From assembly GCF_017355525.1 (NCBI RefSeq), contig NZ_CP067395.1, forward strand, positions 3,689,001 to 3,753,000: a DNA stretch of 64,000 bases. Direction: 5' to 3'. A model generated the notes under the pieces. That model ran no database searches. It saw only the letters and a list, made by a program, of their open reading frames with translations, and was not told the origin of the DNA. Shown one piece after another: positions 26,630 to 35,223 of this stretch. Both the position numbers and the translations under genes were made by a program. This DNA comes from Lysobacter enzymogenes (GTDB taxonomy: Bacteria > Pseudomonadota > Gammaproteobacteria > Xanthomonadales > Xanthomonadaceae). The stretch's first letter is position 1; each line of letters begins with the position of its first letter.

Positions 26630-27426
26630 CCGTTCCACACTCCGCCGCGGGCGTTGCTCTGCGGCGGCGGCTGCGCGGCCGGGAACAGGCGCGAGCGCAT
26701 GCGGCCGAAGAAGAACGCCACGATCGCCAGCAGCACCAGCGCGCCGGCGCCGATGATGACCGCGCTGAGGTCGATCGAGCCGAGCACCGCGTTGAGCGGG
26801 CCGCCGGCCTGGCTGACCTTCGGCGGCGACTGCACGGTGAAGAACTTCACCGTGACCTTGTTGACGTCGTCGAGGCCTTCGACGCTGTCCTTGACGAACA
26901 CTTTGATGTCGGTCTCGCGGTCGCGCAGACTCTGGCCCGGGCGTTCGAAGATCAGCACCGAGGCCGAGGAGTCCTGGACGTTGCCGCCGAGCGGGTCGCG
27001 GTCGGGCAAGGCGATGTGCACGCGCGCCTCGACCACGCCGTCGATGCGGGTCAGGGTGCGCGACAGCTCCTGCGACAGGCCGTACAGATAGCGCGCCTTT
27101 TCTTCCAGCGCCGAGGACGCGAAGCCTTCCTTCTTGAACACGTCGCCGAGCGAGCGGTACTGCGCGCGCGGCAGGCCGCGCGAGGTCAGCACCTGCATCG
27201 CGTACGGAATGTCGCCGCGGTTGACCATGACCTCCCAGCCGGTCTTGCTCGGCGAGGGGTCCTTCTCGGCGGGGATGCCCGCGTCGAGCAGCGCCGCCAT
27301 CAGTTCGTTGGCCTGCTGCTCGTCGAGCTGGCTGTACAGCGGCGTGCGCGTACACCCCACGATCAGCAGGCAGGCCAGCAGGGCCGCCAGAATCCTTAAA
27401 GCCTTGAAGCCCGACGCCCTACCCAT
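26626..27426 (-). CDS. sctJ: T3SS inner-membrane ring lipoprotein SctJ (HrcJ)
   Basis: 266 residues from the ATG at 27426. A lipoprotein signal peptide with lipobox LIVGC (Cys near 26) precedes the ring-building domains: TPLYSQLDEQQANELMAALL, then YAMQVLTSRGLPRAQYRSLG, then RTLTRIDGVVEARVHIALPD and SASVLIFERPGQSL. A C-terminal membrane helix (AVIIGAGALVLLAIVAFFFG) and a basic tail follow. SctJ forms the 24-mer inner ring around the export apparatus together with SctD. All hallmarks are present and the length is normal. Confidence 0.96.
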   Translation of the reverse strand: MGRASGFKALRILAALLACLLIVGCTRTPLYSQLDEQQANELMAALLDAGIPAEKDPSPSKTGWEVMVNRGDIPYAMQVLTSRGLPRAQYRSLGDVFKKEGFASSALEEKARYLYGLSQELSRTLTRIDGVVEARVHIALPDRDPLGGNVQDSSASVLIFERPGQSLRDRETDIKVFVKDSVEGLDDVNKVTVKFFTVQSPPKVSQAGGPLNAVLGSIDLSAVIIGAGALVLLAIVAFFFGRMRSRLFPAAQPPPQSNARGGVWNG

Positions 27427-27455
27427 GCATCCCCCGTGTTGGTGTGTCTTGCGTG

Positions 27456-27881
27456 TTACGACTGCTGGCGGAACAGCTGCTGGATGCCGTCGGACGTGCG
27501 GTTGGCGACGTTCGAGGTCAGCTGCGAGGTGAACATGAATTGATGGCACTTCATGGTCATCTGGATCATCTCGCCCGGGGTCAGCTCGGCCGCGTTGGCG
27601 GACATGCTCTGACTGACCTGGCCGATGCTTTCGGCGCCGCCGTTGAGGTTGTCCAGCGCCGCCAGCACCGCGCGGGTGCCCTGCGAAGGCTCGCTGGCGC
27701 CGGCCTGGGCGACTTGCCCCGCGCCTTCGGCGTGCACCCCGCCCGCGCCGCCCGGAGCGGCGCCGCGGTCGAACGCGGCCGCGAACTCGCGGATGTCGTA
27801 GGCCGAGGCCTGCGGCGACTGGGCCGGCGACGCGGCGGCCGGCTGCGCGGCTTCGGCCGCGACTTGGATGGCTTCGATCAT
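27456..27881 (-). CDS. sctI: T3SS inner rod/adaptor protein SctI (HrpB2-like)
   Basis: 141 residues, with GGAGA before the ATG at 27881. The N-terminal 60 residues are Ala/Gly/Gln-rich and flexible. The C-terminal helix MTMKCHQFMFTSQLTSNVAN, followed by RTSDGIQQLFRQQ, is the conserved SctI feature that inserts between SctJ and the SctR/S/T cone to anchor the needle. The position directly before sctJ is as in Xanthomonas hrpB2-hrcJ. Its last 36 residues align without gaps with those of the upstream gene (28039-28431), suggesting paralogy. Confidence 0.8.
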   Translation of the reverse strand: MIEAIQVAAEAAQPAAASPAQSPQASAYDIREFAAAFDRGAAPGGAGGVHAEGAGQVAQAGASEPSQGTRAVLAALDNLNGGAESIGQVSQSMSANAAELTPGEMIQMTMKCHQFMFTSQLTSNVANRTSDGIQQLFRQQS

Positions 27882-28038
27882 GAACCTGTCTCCTGCAATA
27901 GGTTCGACAACATGAGGTCCGAACGAACGTTACGACGCACCGGCGCGGCGGATGCCGAACCCTGCGACGGCCGCGGGCGCCCGGATGCTCGATCCGGGCG
28001 CCGCGACGGCAGGCGGCAGACGTCGGGCCGCGCGCCGG

Positions 28039-28431
28039 TCAGTTCTTCGACGCCAGCTTCTCGATGCCCTGGGCGACCGAGTTGATCGAGGTCGAAGCGC
28101 TGTTGGAGATGAACTGCATGCGCAGGCTCTGCGAGGTCAGCGCGATCATCGACGAGGGCTGGTCGTCGCCGCCGCCGATCGAGCCCGACAGCTCGGTGAT
28201 GCGCGAGGCCTGCGCGTCCATGGTCTGGCCCCAGGCGCGCGCCATCGACTCGTACCAGCTCGCCGAACCGCCGCCACCGCCGCCGCCGGCCGAAATGCCG
28301 CCGCCGCCGCTGCTGCCGCCCGCGCGCGAGCCCTTGCCGTTGCCGATCGCGTCGTTCTTGTTGACGTCGGCGATGAAGCTGGTGACCAGGCCGGCATTGC
28401 CGCCGGCGCCGTTGACTGCGTTGTTGCTCAT
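28039..28431 (-). CDS. Second SctI-like protein with poly-Gly linker
   Basis: 130 residues, GGAGA before the ATG at 28431. The N-terminal 35 residues (MSNNAVNGAGGNAGLVTSFI) lead to a Gly/Ser stretch at about 37-55 (SSGGGGISAGGGGGGGS). A helix follows, WYESMARAWGQTMDAQASRI, and then the C-terminal block SSMIALTSQSLRMQFISNSA with SVAQGIEKLASKN. That block matches the end of the neighbouring SctI at nine of 36 aligned positions (M, I, T, F, S, S, G, I and L). It may be a second rod subunit, an early substrate or a divergent pilin. HrpB1, the usual upstream gene in Xanthomonas, is not similar. Confidence 0.6.
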   Translation of the reverse strand: MSNNAVNGAGGNAGLVTSFIADVNKNDAIGNGKGSRAGGSSGGGGISAGGGGGGGSASWYESMARAWGQTMDAQASRITELSGSIGGGDDQPSSMIALTSQSLRMQFISNSASTSINSVAQGIEKLASKN

Positions 28432-28616
28432 GACGTCTCTCCTGCTCGTTTGCGGCATGGCCGCGCAATGGCGTGGAACAACGAATGGCACCGAAAACTT
28501 GACGCGTACTGCAATTCCGGACGTTTCAGCGGACGAAGGGTGCAGGGTGCCGAGGTTGGATTAAATCGGCGCCGTGCGGGCGAAACCAGCTAGTGCTGAC
28601 CCTGGGTCGTCCCTGT

Positions 28617-30122
28617 TCATTGTCGGTTTCCGGGCCGCGCCGGCGCTTCGGCCACGGCCGGGCGCGCGCTCGCGGGCGCAGCGGGCGGCTGGGCCGCGGC
28701 GGCGGCAGGCGGCTTGGCGTTGCTGCCGGCGGCGGCGTTCGCCGCGGGCGCAGCGCCGGCGGTGGCGGGCGCAGGCGCGGCCGCGTCGGGCGCCGGCGCA
28801 GCGGCGGCGGCATCGGCCGCCGGCGCGGCGCCGCTGGCGATCGCCAGCTCCTGCGCGGTCAGCGGCTGCGCCTTGATCTGCTCGGTCAGGCCGGTCAGCT
28901 TGTTAAGCGCCCAGGCCTTGTCGCCGATGGCGATCAGGTTGCGGCCGTCGGGCAGGCTGTCGCCGACCGCGTACTGCGCGCCGTCGAGATCGATCACGTG
29001 CGGGTTGTCGCCGCGCACGATCTTGACGATCCGGGTCGGCTCGGTCGGCACCGCCTGCTTCGGCGCTTCCGGCGCGGCCACCGCGGGGCCGGCGACCTGG
29101 GTTTCGTCGAGGTTGCGCGGAATCACCCGGCGCACGCCGTTGACGTCCTGCATCGCGCGCGAGGCGACCGCGCGCTTGAACTGTTCTTCGTCGGCGAAGC
29201 GGCCGCTGACTTCGACGTCGCCGTTGCCGAGGTAGCGCGTGGTCGTGCTCAGGCCCTGGCTGCGCAGCACCTCGCGCACGTCGGCGGCGATGTCGTCGCC
29301 GGTGCGCAGGTCCAGCCGCGCCTCGACCTGGTCGGTGGCCAGGCGCTTGCGGATCATCTCGCGCACGCTCGCGTCCTTGACCGTGCCCGACAGCACCAGG
29401 CCGCCGTCCTCGTTCTCGACCAGCTTGCCGCCGGCGATCGAGAACTCCTTGATCAGCGGCTGCACCAGTTCGGTCGGGGTCGGCTTCTTCTCGAAGCCCG
29501 GCATCACCGCCGCGGCGATCGCCACCGACACCAGCGACAGCGCCGCCAGGCCCGCGATCAGCGGCAGGTGGCGCATCGGCGTCTTGGCCGGACGCGCGGC
29601 GTCGGCGAGGTTCGGCAGCATCGTCGCCCAGCCCGGGTCTTCGGCCGCGCCGACCGCGAACGAGGCGCCGCCGATGTCGACGCGCTGCATCGCCGCGAGT
29701 TCGGCCGGGTCGCCCGGATTCAAGGTCTGGCCTTCGATCGTCAGCGGCGCGTCGAGCGCGCGCAGCGAGACCGTGCCGCCCATGCGGGTCAGGAAGGCGT
29801 GGCGCGGTGCGACGTTGGGATCGGACAGGACGATGTCGCAATCGCCGCTGCTGCCGATCAGCACGGTTTCCTGCGCCGACAGCGGCCGGCTGCCGCCGGT
29901 GTGCAGGCCGGAGACGATGCGCAGCACGCTGATCGGCGAGGCGATGCGGATTTCGGCGCTGCGGCCTTCGACGGCGCGCGGCTCGGAAGCGGCACCGGTC
30001 GACGCTGCGGACGTGAACGATTCAGGCGACTCGACCGCAGGCGACTGCGCGGCGCGCGTCCGCTCCGCGTCGCCGATGCCGTCTTCGCGCTCGTGCGGGG
30101 GGTGTTGATCGGGGGACATCAT
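28617..30122 (-). CDS. sctD: T3SS inner-membrane ring protein SctD with FHA domain
   Basis: 501 residues. AGGAG lies eight bases before the ATG at 30122. A disordered N-terminus (1-60) is followed by a cytoplasmic FHA domain (SVLRIVSGLHTGGSRPLSAQ, IGSSGDCDIVLSD, RHAFLTRMGG). One membrane helix follows near 188-208 (LIAGLAALSLVSVAIAAAVM), then BON-like periplasmic ring modules (VLSGTVKDASVREMIRKRL; VEVSGRFADEEQFKRAVASR). A further module near 365-420 (HVIDLDGAQYAVGDSLPDGR) and an Ala/Pro tail of about 70 residues are unusual. SctD forms the outer inner-membrane ring and would normally contact the secretin SctC, which is absent here. Confidence 0.88.
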   Translation of the reverse strand: MMSPDQHPPHEREDGIGDAERTRAAQSPAVESPESFTSAASTGAASEPRAVEGRSAEIRIASPISVLRIVSGLHTGGSRPLSAQETVLIGSSGDCDIVLSDPNVAPRHAFLTRMGGTVSLRALDAPLTIEGQTLNPGDPAELAAMQRVDIGGASFAVGAAEDPGWATMLPNLADAARPAKTPMRHLPLIAGLAALSLVSVAIAAAVMPGFEKKPTPTELVQPLIKEFSIAGGKLVENEDGGLVLSGTVKDASVREMIRKRLATDQVEARLDLRTGDDIAADVREVLRSQGLSTTTRYLGNGDVEVSGRFADEEQFKRAVASRAMQDVNGVRRVIPRNLDETQVAGPAVAAPEAPKQAVPTEPTRIVKIVRGDNPHVIDLDGAQYAVGDSLPDGRNLIAIGDKAWALNKLTGLTEQIKAQPLTAQELAIASGAAPAADAAAAAPAPDAAAPAPATAGAAPAANAAAGSNAKPPAAAAAQPPAAPASARPAVAEAPARPGNRQ

Positions 30123-30238
30123 CGCGGTGACTCCTGTTCAGCGCCGCCGCCGAAGGCGGGGCGCGCGGCCGGGACGCGCGAGTCGCGCGGGCCGTTCGGC
30201 CGATGAATGGGGAAATGGGCGCTCGCAGCGATGGACAT
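30119..30238 (-). CDS. Possible 39-residue coupled ORF between sctV and sctD
   Basis: Read by hand. The ATG at 30238 follows GAGGAGAGA by about ten bases, and the frame MSIAASAHFPIHRPNGPRDS, then RVPAARPAFGGGAEQESPR, ends in TGA inside the ATGATG start of sctD. The good ribosome-binding site and stop/start overlap suggest a small translated peptide or a leader that feeds ribosomes to sctD. The product has no recognisable fold. Confidence 0.4.
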   Translation of the reverse strand: MSIAASAHFPIHRPNGPRDSRVPAARPAFGGGAEQESPR

Positions 30239-30253
30239 GGCTGTGTTCTCTCC

Positions 30254-32317
30254 TCAGGCGTTGACCTGACCCGCCTGCACGATGCGCAGATCGGGCGCGA
30301 GTTCCTGGTAGGACAACACCGGCAGCTCGAAGAAGTCGATCTCCAGCAGCTTGCGCAAATGACGGCGAACATCCAGTGAACACAACAGCACCGGTTTTAT
30401 GCCTTCGCCCTGTCGCGCCAGATGCGAACGCACTTCCGCGCCGAGCCGTCCGGCCAGTTCCGGCGAGATCGCCAGCTGGGTGGCGCCGCCGGCCACGCGC
30501 ACCGATTGGCGCAGGCGGTCTTCGAGCTCGGGATGGATCAGCAACACCTGCATCGTGCGTTCGCCGTCGGCGTAGCGGTCGGCGATTTCGCGCTTCAGCG
30601 CGACCCGCACGTACTCGGTCAGCAGCACCACGTCCTTCTCGCGTCCGCCGACGTCGGTGATGGCTTCGAAGGCGTCGCGCAGATTGCGGATCGGCACGCC
30701 TTCCTCGACCAGCCGGCGCAGCACGTCGGCGACGCGCTGCGGCGCGACCACGCGCAGCATTTCCTTGACCAGGTCCGGATAGTCGCGCTGCATGCGCCCG
30801 AACAGGTTGGACGCTTCCTGGATGCCGATGAAGCTGCCCAGGCGCCGTTCCAGCGCGAGCCGGCAATGCTCCATCACCGTGCCCAGGCCGTCGCGGATGC
30901 CCGGCCCGGCCTGGCCGGTCCACTCGCCGGCCAGCGGCGGGAAGAAGCCCGGCAACTTCGGCGCGTTGGCGTCGCCGGCGCGCGCGGCGCGGAACTGCGC
31001 GTTCGGCGACAGCCGGCCGAACGCCATGCGCGCGCCGAACGCGGTGAGGCGGTAACCGCCGAGGCCGTCGCTGCCGTCGAGGTCGGCGGCGATCTTGACC
31101 ACCGGCACCGGCAGCGGCACGCCGTATTCGTCGCGCAGACGGCGCGCGATCTCGATCATGCGTTCGCGCGCGGCGTGCTCGCCGAACGCGGCCGCCAGCG
31201 ACGGCGACAGGTCCAGCTGCAGCGCCGCGGGCGGCGCGACTTCGTCTTCGTTGGCCGGCTTGTCCTCCGCCGCGCGCTCGCCCTCGGGCACGCTGAACGC
31301 GCGCCGCAGCAGCGGGTGGTAGTGGCGGTAGCGCCACGCGGCGAAGCCCAGCAGCACGACCGACAGCGCGAAGAACACCAGCTTCGGGAAGCCCGGCACG
31401 AAGATCATCAGGAACGCCAGGCAGCCGGTGATCAGCAGCACGCGCGGCTGGCCCGAGACCTGGCGGGTGATCGATTCGCCGAGGTGGCGGTCGTCCTCGT
31501 CGCCGGCGGTGCGGGTCACCACCAAGCCGGCGGCGATCGTCGCCAGGATCGCCGGGATCTGCGAGACCAGGCCGTCGCCGATGGTCAGGATCGAATAGGT
31601 GTGGGTGGCGTCGCCGAGCGGCATGCCCTTCTGCAGCACGCCGATGGCCAGGCCGCCGAGCAGGTTGATGATGATGATGACGATGCCGGCGATGGCGTCG
31701 CCCTTCACGAACTTCATCGCGCCGTCGAGGCTGCCGTGCAGTTGGCTTTCCACTTCCAGCAGGCGGCGCTTGCGCTTGGCCTCGTCCTTGTCGATCAGGC
31801 CGGCGCGCAGGTCCGAGTCGATCGACAGCTGCTTGCCGGGCATCGCGTCGAGGGTGAAGCGCGCGGCGACTTCGGCCACGCGCTCGGCGCCCTTGGCGAT
31901 GACGATGAACTGGACCACGGTGATGATCAGGAACACCACGAAGCCGACCACCAGGTTGCCGCCGGCGACCAGGCTGCCGAATGTTTCGACGATATGACCG
32001 CCGTTGGCTTCGAGCAGGATCGAGCGGGTGATGGCGATCGACAGCGACAGCCGGAACAGCGTGGTCAGCAGCAGCACGCTGGGAAAGCTGGAGAACGCGA
32101 CCGGCGTGGGGATGTACAGCGCGATCAGCAGCAGGCCGAAGCCGATCGCGATGTTGACCGCGACCAGCGTGTCGATGATCGCCAGCGGCAGCGGCAGGAT
32201 CATCACGCCGATGATGGTCACCGCCGCGAACGCCAGGACCACGTCGCTGTAGCCCGCGCGGCGACGGCCCTGCGCGCCGGACGCGGTAGCGATCCAGGAA
32301 GTCAGCAGTCCACGCAT
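30254..32317 (-). CDS. sctV: T3SS export gate protein SctV (HrcV)
   Basis: 687 residues. Seven to eight N-terminal helices come first, with signature blocks ILPLPLAIIDTLVAVNIAIG, LLLTTLFRLSLSIAITRSIL and the FHIPEP-type loop RFTLDAMPGKQLSIDSDLRA near 150. The segment SILTIGDGLVSQIPAILATI closes the membrane part. A large cytoplasmic domain from about 350 follows (LPVPVVKIAADLD; VLRRLVEEGVPIRNLRDAFE; MQVLLIHPELEDRLRQS). It forms the nonameric export ring that receives chaperone-substrate complexes and senses SctO. Length and motifs are complete. It heads the long minus-strand operon or follows the FliO-like gene. Confidence 0.97.
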   Translation of the reverse strand: MRGLLTSWIATASGAQGRRRAGYSDVVLAFAAVTIIGVMILPLPLAIIDTLVAVNIAIGFGLLLIALYIPTPVAFSSFPSVLLLTTLFRLSLSIAITRSILLEANGGHIVETFGSLVAGGNLVVGFVVFLIITVVQFIVIAKGAERVAEVAARFTLDAMPGKQLSIDSDLRAGLIDKDEAKRKRRLLEVESQLHGSLDGAMKFVKGDAIAGIVIIIINLLGGLAIGVLQKGMPLGDATHTYSILTIGDGLVSQIPAILATIAAGLVVTRTAGDEDDRHLGESITRQVSGQPRVLLITGCLAFLMIFVPGFPKLVFFALSVVLLGFAAWRYRHYHPLLRRAFSVPEGERAAEDKPANEDEVAPPAALQLDLSPSLAAAFGEHAARERMIEIARRLRDEYGVPLPVPVVKIAADLDGSDGLGGYRLTAFGARMAFGRLSPNAQFRAARAGDANAPKLPGFFPPLAGEWTGQAGPGIRDGLGTVMEHCRLALERRLGSFIGIQEASNLFGRMQRDYPDLVKEMLRVVAPQRVADVLRRLVEEGVPIRNLRDAFEAITDVGGREKDVVLLTEYVRVALKREIADRYADGERTMQVLLIHPELEDRLRQSVRVAGGATQLAISPELAGRLGAEVRSHLARQGEGIKPVLLCSLDVRRHLRKLLEIDFFELPVLSYQELAPDLRIVQAGQVNA

Positions 32318-32737
32318 TCGTTCGTCCCGAGTTCCTTAGGAAATCCCGCTCCCCGCGGGGGCATGGCCGATCCGCCCGCGCAGGCCCGGCGCGGCGCCTT
32401 GCGCCAGCGCGACGGCGACCGCGGCGCCGCGCGGAACGGATCCGCGCGCAGCGTTCGTGTGATGAGTCGCACAGTCTGGAACGTTGCAGGCGATCACGAC
32501 GTTGCCACGTACCCCAGAGCCATCGCGCATGGCTGTCCTCGACACGATGCCGGTCCGGACGGCCGATACTAAGTGCAATTTGTCACTTGTTGTGTGAACG
32601 AACGGGTTCCGCGCAATGCGCGCACAAACTCACGCGGCCTTCATTGGACGCGGCTAAATTCGCGCGCATTCGTCGCTGTTTTTGTGAACTTGTGCGCACT
32701 TGCTTCGACGCATTCGTCTAACGTACGCGCAAAACGT
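32318..32737. other. AT-richer spacer upstream of sctV
   Basis: About 420 gene-free bases. The part 32560-32720 is clearly AT-richer than its surroundings and includes two similar elements, TTGTGTGAACGAA and TTTTGTGAACTTG, about 90 bases apart, which may be regulator sites for the sctV operon. No TTCGC-N15-TTCGC (PIP box) arrangement was seen. Confidence 0.5.
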
Positions 32738-33253
32738 TCACGCCTCGCGCTCGACCGCGGCGTTGGGGGCCGCGTTGGGGGATTCAGCGACGGACGATTC
32801 CACAGGCGAAGCGGTTGCAGATGCAACCGTTGCGTCGGCCGCAGCGATGTCGGCCGGTTCGAGCTCGGCGATCAGGGTCATGGTCTGTCCGCCCACGCCG
32901 ACCGCGAGCGCCCGGCCGGCGCGGGTGCGCAACACCACGATCCGCTCGCGCGGACCGATCGGCAGGATCTGCAGCACCGACAGCGGCGCTTCGCGCGCGG
33001 TCAGGCCGTGGCGCTTGCGCAGCACGTACAGCACCGCGACCAGGCCGCCGAGCACCACCGCCACCGGCAGCAGGATCGCGGCGAACTCGAACAGCAACGA
33101 CGGCGGCTGCGCAGCGGCGGCCTGGGCGGCGGGAGCGGCGGCGGCCGCCGGCGCCGCGGCGAACGCGGCCCACGGCGCGCAGCACGCGAAGGCGAGGCAG
33201 GCGCGGACGGGGCCGGAACGGACGGCGGAACGCAGCAAGGGCAGTGTCGGCAT
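32738..33253 (-). CDS. FliO-like export apparatus assembly protein in a non-flagellar T3SS
   Basis: 171 residues. A signal-like N-terminus (PVRACLAFACCAPWAAFAAA) precedes an Ala-rich linker and a membrane helix near 52-78 (SLLFEFAAILLPVAVVLGGL). A cytoplasmic domain has the FliO pattern: VLRKRHGLTAREAPLSVLQI, LPIGPRERIVVLRTRAGRAL and AVGVGGQTMTLIAEL. In flagella FliO helps fold FliP (SctR homologue). Typical injectisomes lack a FliO, and Lysobacter is not flagellated, so the location upstream of sctV and beside sctQ-R-S-T makes an SctR-assembly role likely. The tail from 135 is Ser/Ala/Glu-rich. Confidence 0.78.
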   Translation of the reverse strand: MPTLPLLRSAVRSGPVRACLAFACCAPWAAFAAAPAAAAAPAAQAAAAQPPSLLFEFAAILLPVAVVLGGLVAVLYVLRKRHGLTAREAPLSVLQILPIGPRERIVVLRTRAGRALAVGVGGQTMTLIAELEPADIAAADATVASATASPVESSVAESPNAAPNAAVEREA

Positions 33254-33389
33254 GGCGATTGAGTGCGCAACCAGGTTCGGGAACGGAAGGAGCGACGACG
33301 GCGCGATCGGCGGCCGGCGCGCGGCGACATACCGTAGCAGCCCGCCGCGGCTTCACGCCGCGCGGCCGGCGAACGCGGGAGGCTGAGGC

Positions 33390-34469
33390 ATGCCCCGCAC
33401 CCGCGCCAGCACCAATACGGCCGACACCGCCGCGCGCGGCGACGCCGGCCTGCTCGCCGCGGTGCCGTTCGCCTGCGCGGTGTTCGCCGGCGACGGCGCG
33501 CTGCGCGCGGCCAACCCGCGCTACCGCGAGGAATTCGGCGAACTGCCCGAACACGACCGGCGCGAAGCCCTGCTGGCGCGCCTGCACGGCCAGAACGGCG
33601 GCGGCGCGCGCCCGCGCGAGGTCCGCGCGCCGCACAGCGGGCGCTGGTACGCGCTGCACTGGGGCCGCGCCGAACACGCCGGCGAGGCCGCCGACGTGCT
33701 GACCGCGGTCGACATCAGCGAGCGCATCGAGACCCTGGCCTCGCACAAGAGCCGGCAGGAAAAGCTGCTGTTCACCTCGCGCATGATGTCGGTCGGCGAA
33801 ATGGCTGCGACCCTCGCGCACGAGCTCAACCAGCCGCTTGCGGCGATCATGAATTACGTAAACGGCAGCCTGCGGCTGGTCGAGCAGGCCGGCGGGCCGG
33901 TCCAGGTCGAACGCGCGCTGCAGGCCGCGCGGACCCAGGCCGAGCACGCCAGCGCGGTGATCTCGCGGGTGCGCGAGTTCGTCCGCGCGCGCGAGCCGCG
34001 GCGCGACGCGCACGCGCTGTCGCGCCTGGCCGAGACCGTGCTGGAGCTGCTGCGGCTGGAAGCCGAGCGGCTCGACCTGCGCATCGAACTGCGCCTGCCC
34101 GAATCGCTGCCGCCGGTGTTCGCCGACCGGGTGATGGTCGAGCAGGTGCTGCTGAACCTGGTCAAGAACGCGATCGAGGCGATGCGCGAGATCGCCCCCG
34201 AGCGGCGCGAGCTGCGCATCGACGCGCGCCTGAACCTGGACGAGCAGGTCGAGGTGCGCGTGTCCGACCGCGGCGCCGGGCTCAGCCCGGCCGAGCAGGA
34301 CCAGCTGTTCTCGCCGTTCTTCACCACCAAGACCGACGGCCTCGGCATCGGCCTGGCGATCTGCCGTTCGATCATCGAATACCACGAGGGCCGGCTGTTC
34401 TTCGAGCCGCGCGAAGGCGGCGGCAGCGTGTTCGGCTTCACCCTGCCGCGTTACGAGGCGCGCGCTTGA
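33390..34469 (+). CDS. Sensor histidine kinase (FixL/TtrS-like) adjacent to the T3SS
   Basis: 359 residues, no membrane helix. A PAS-like sensor domain occupies about 20-115 (FACAVFAGDGALRAANPRYR; TAVDISERIETL). The HisKA box is SVGEMAATLAHELNQPLAAI (His near 148). The ATPase has N box LLNLVKNAIEAMREI, VSDRGAGL, FFTTKTDGLGIGLAICRSII and a terminal GSVFGFTLPR. It is soluble, so it senses an internal signal. The response regulator follows after 148 bases and overlaps sctQ, tying this pair to control of secretion genes. Confidence 0.93.
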   Translation: MPRTRASTNTADTAARGDAGLLAAVPFACAVFAGDGALRAANPRYREEFGELPEHDRREALLARLHGQNGGGARPREVRAPHSGRWYALHWGRAEHAGEAADVLTAVDISERIETLASHKSRQEKLLFTSRMMSVGEMAATLAHELNQPLAAIMNYVNGSLRLVEQAGGPVQVERALQAARTQAEHASAVISRVREFVRAREPRRDAHALSRLAETVLELLRLEAERLDLRIELRLPESLPPVFADRVMVEQVLLNLVKNAIEAMREIAPERRELRIDARLNLDEQVEVRVSDRGAGLSPAEQDQLFSPFFTTKTDGLGIGLAICRSIIEYHEGRLFFEPREGGGSVFGFTLPRYEARA

Positions 34470-34617
34470 AAGGCGCGCAGGTGACAAACATCAGCACCGC
34501 CGCCGGGCCGCTCCGGGTTATACCGTCGCGCTGGCGCGCGAGCGGGCGAGGCCGCGCCGCGCCGATGCGCCGGCCGGCTCCGCACGGCGGCGCGCGATCC
34601 GCCGCTAGGGAGTCCGC

Positions 34618-35223
34618 ATGAGCGAAGCCCGCATCTATCTGGTCGACGACAACGACGGTTTCCGCGAATCCACCGCGTGGCTGCTGGAAACCGCCGGCTT
34701 CGAGGTGCAGGCCTACGCCAGCGCGCCGGCGTTCCTGGAGGCCTACGCCGGCGAGCGCCACGGCAGCGGCGCGCAGTGCCTGGTCTCGGACATCCGCATG
34801 CCGCTGATGAGCGGGCTGCAATTGCAGGAGGAACTGCGCCGGCGCGGGATCACGCTGCCGCTGGTGTTCGTCACCGCGCACGGCGACGTGCCGCTGGCGG
34901 TCGAGGCCATGCGCAAGGGCGCGGCCAACTTCCTCGAGAAACCCTTCAGCGACGACGGCCTGATCGAGGCGATCCGCGCCGCGGTCGCCAACGCGCGCAA
35001 CCACGCCGGCGGCGGCGAGGCCGGCGACGACCGGCTGGCCCGGCTCAGCCCGCGCGAACGCCAGGTCATGGACTTGGTGGTGGCGAGCAAGCCCAACAAG
35101 ATCATCGCCGACGTGCTCGGCATCAGCGTCAAGACCGTGGAACTGCATCGATCGAACATGATGAACAAACTCGGGGTACGCTCGCTGCCCGAACTGATGA
35201 AGGTGGCGCTGGGTCATGGTTGA
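34618..35223 (+). CDS. FixJ/TtrR-type response regulator overlapping sctQ
   Basis: 201 residues. The receiver has YLVDDNDGFRES, phospho-acceptor Asp near 58 (CLVSDIRMPLMSG), FVTAHGDVPLAVEAMRKGAA and Lys in FLEKPFSDDG. A C-terminal LuxR-type HTH follows: RLSPRERQVMDLVVASKPNK, then VLGISVKTVELHRSNMMNKL. AGGGAG precedes the ATG. The last eight bases overlap the sctQ start, so the regulator is in one transcription unit with sctQ-R-S-T. It replaces the HrpG/HrpX or HrpL control seen in plant pathogens. Confidence 0.94.
   Translation: MSEARIYLVDDNDGFRESTAWLLETAGFEVQAYASAPAFLEAYAGERHGSGAQCLVSDIRMPLMSGLQLQEELRRRGITLPLVFVTAHGDVPLAVEAMRKGAANFLEKPFSDDGLIEAIRAAVANARNHAGGGEAGDDRLARLSPRERQVMDLVVASKPNKIIADVLGISVKTVELHRSNMMNKLGVRSLPELMKVALGHG

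Noticed and set aside
32481..32520. GGAACG...CCACGTA resembling a HrpL (hrp box) promoter
   Set aside because: The spacing is about 21 bases instead of 15-16, the first block is imperfect, and the direction is opposite to sctV.
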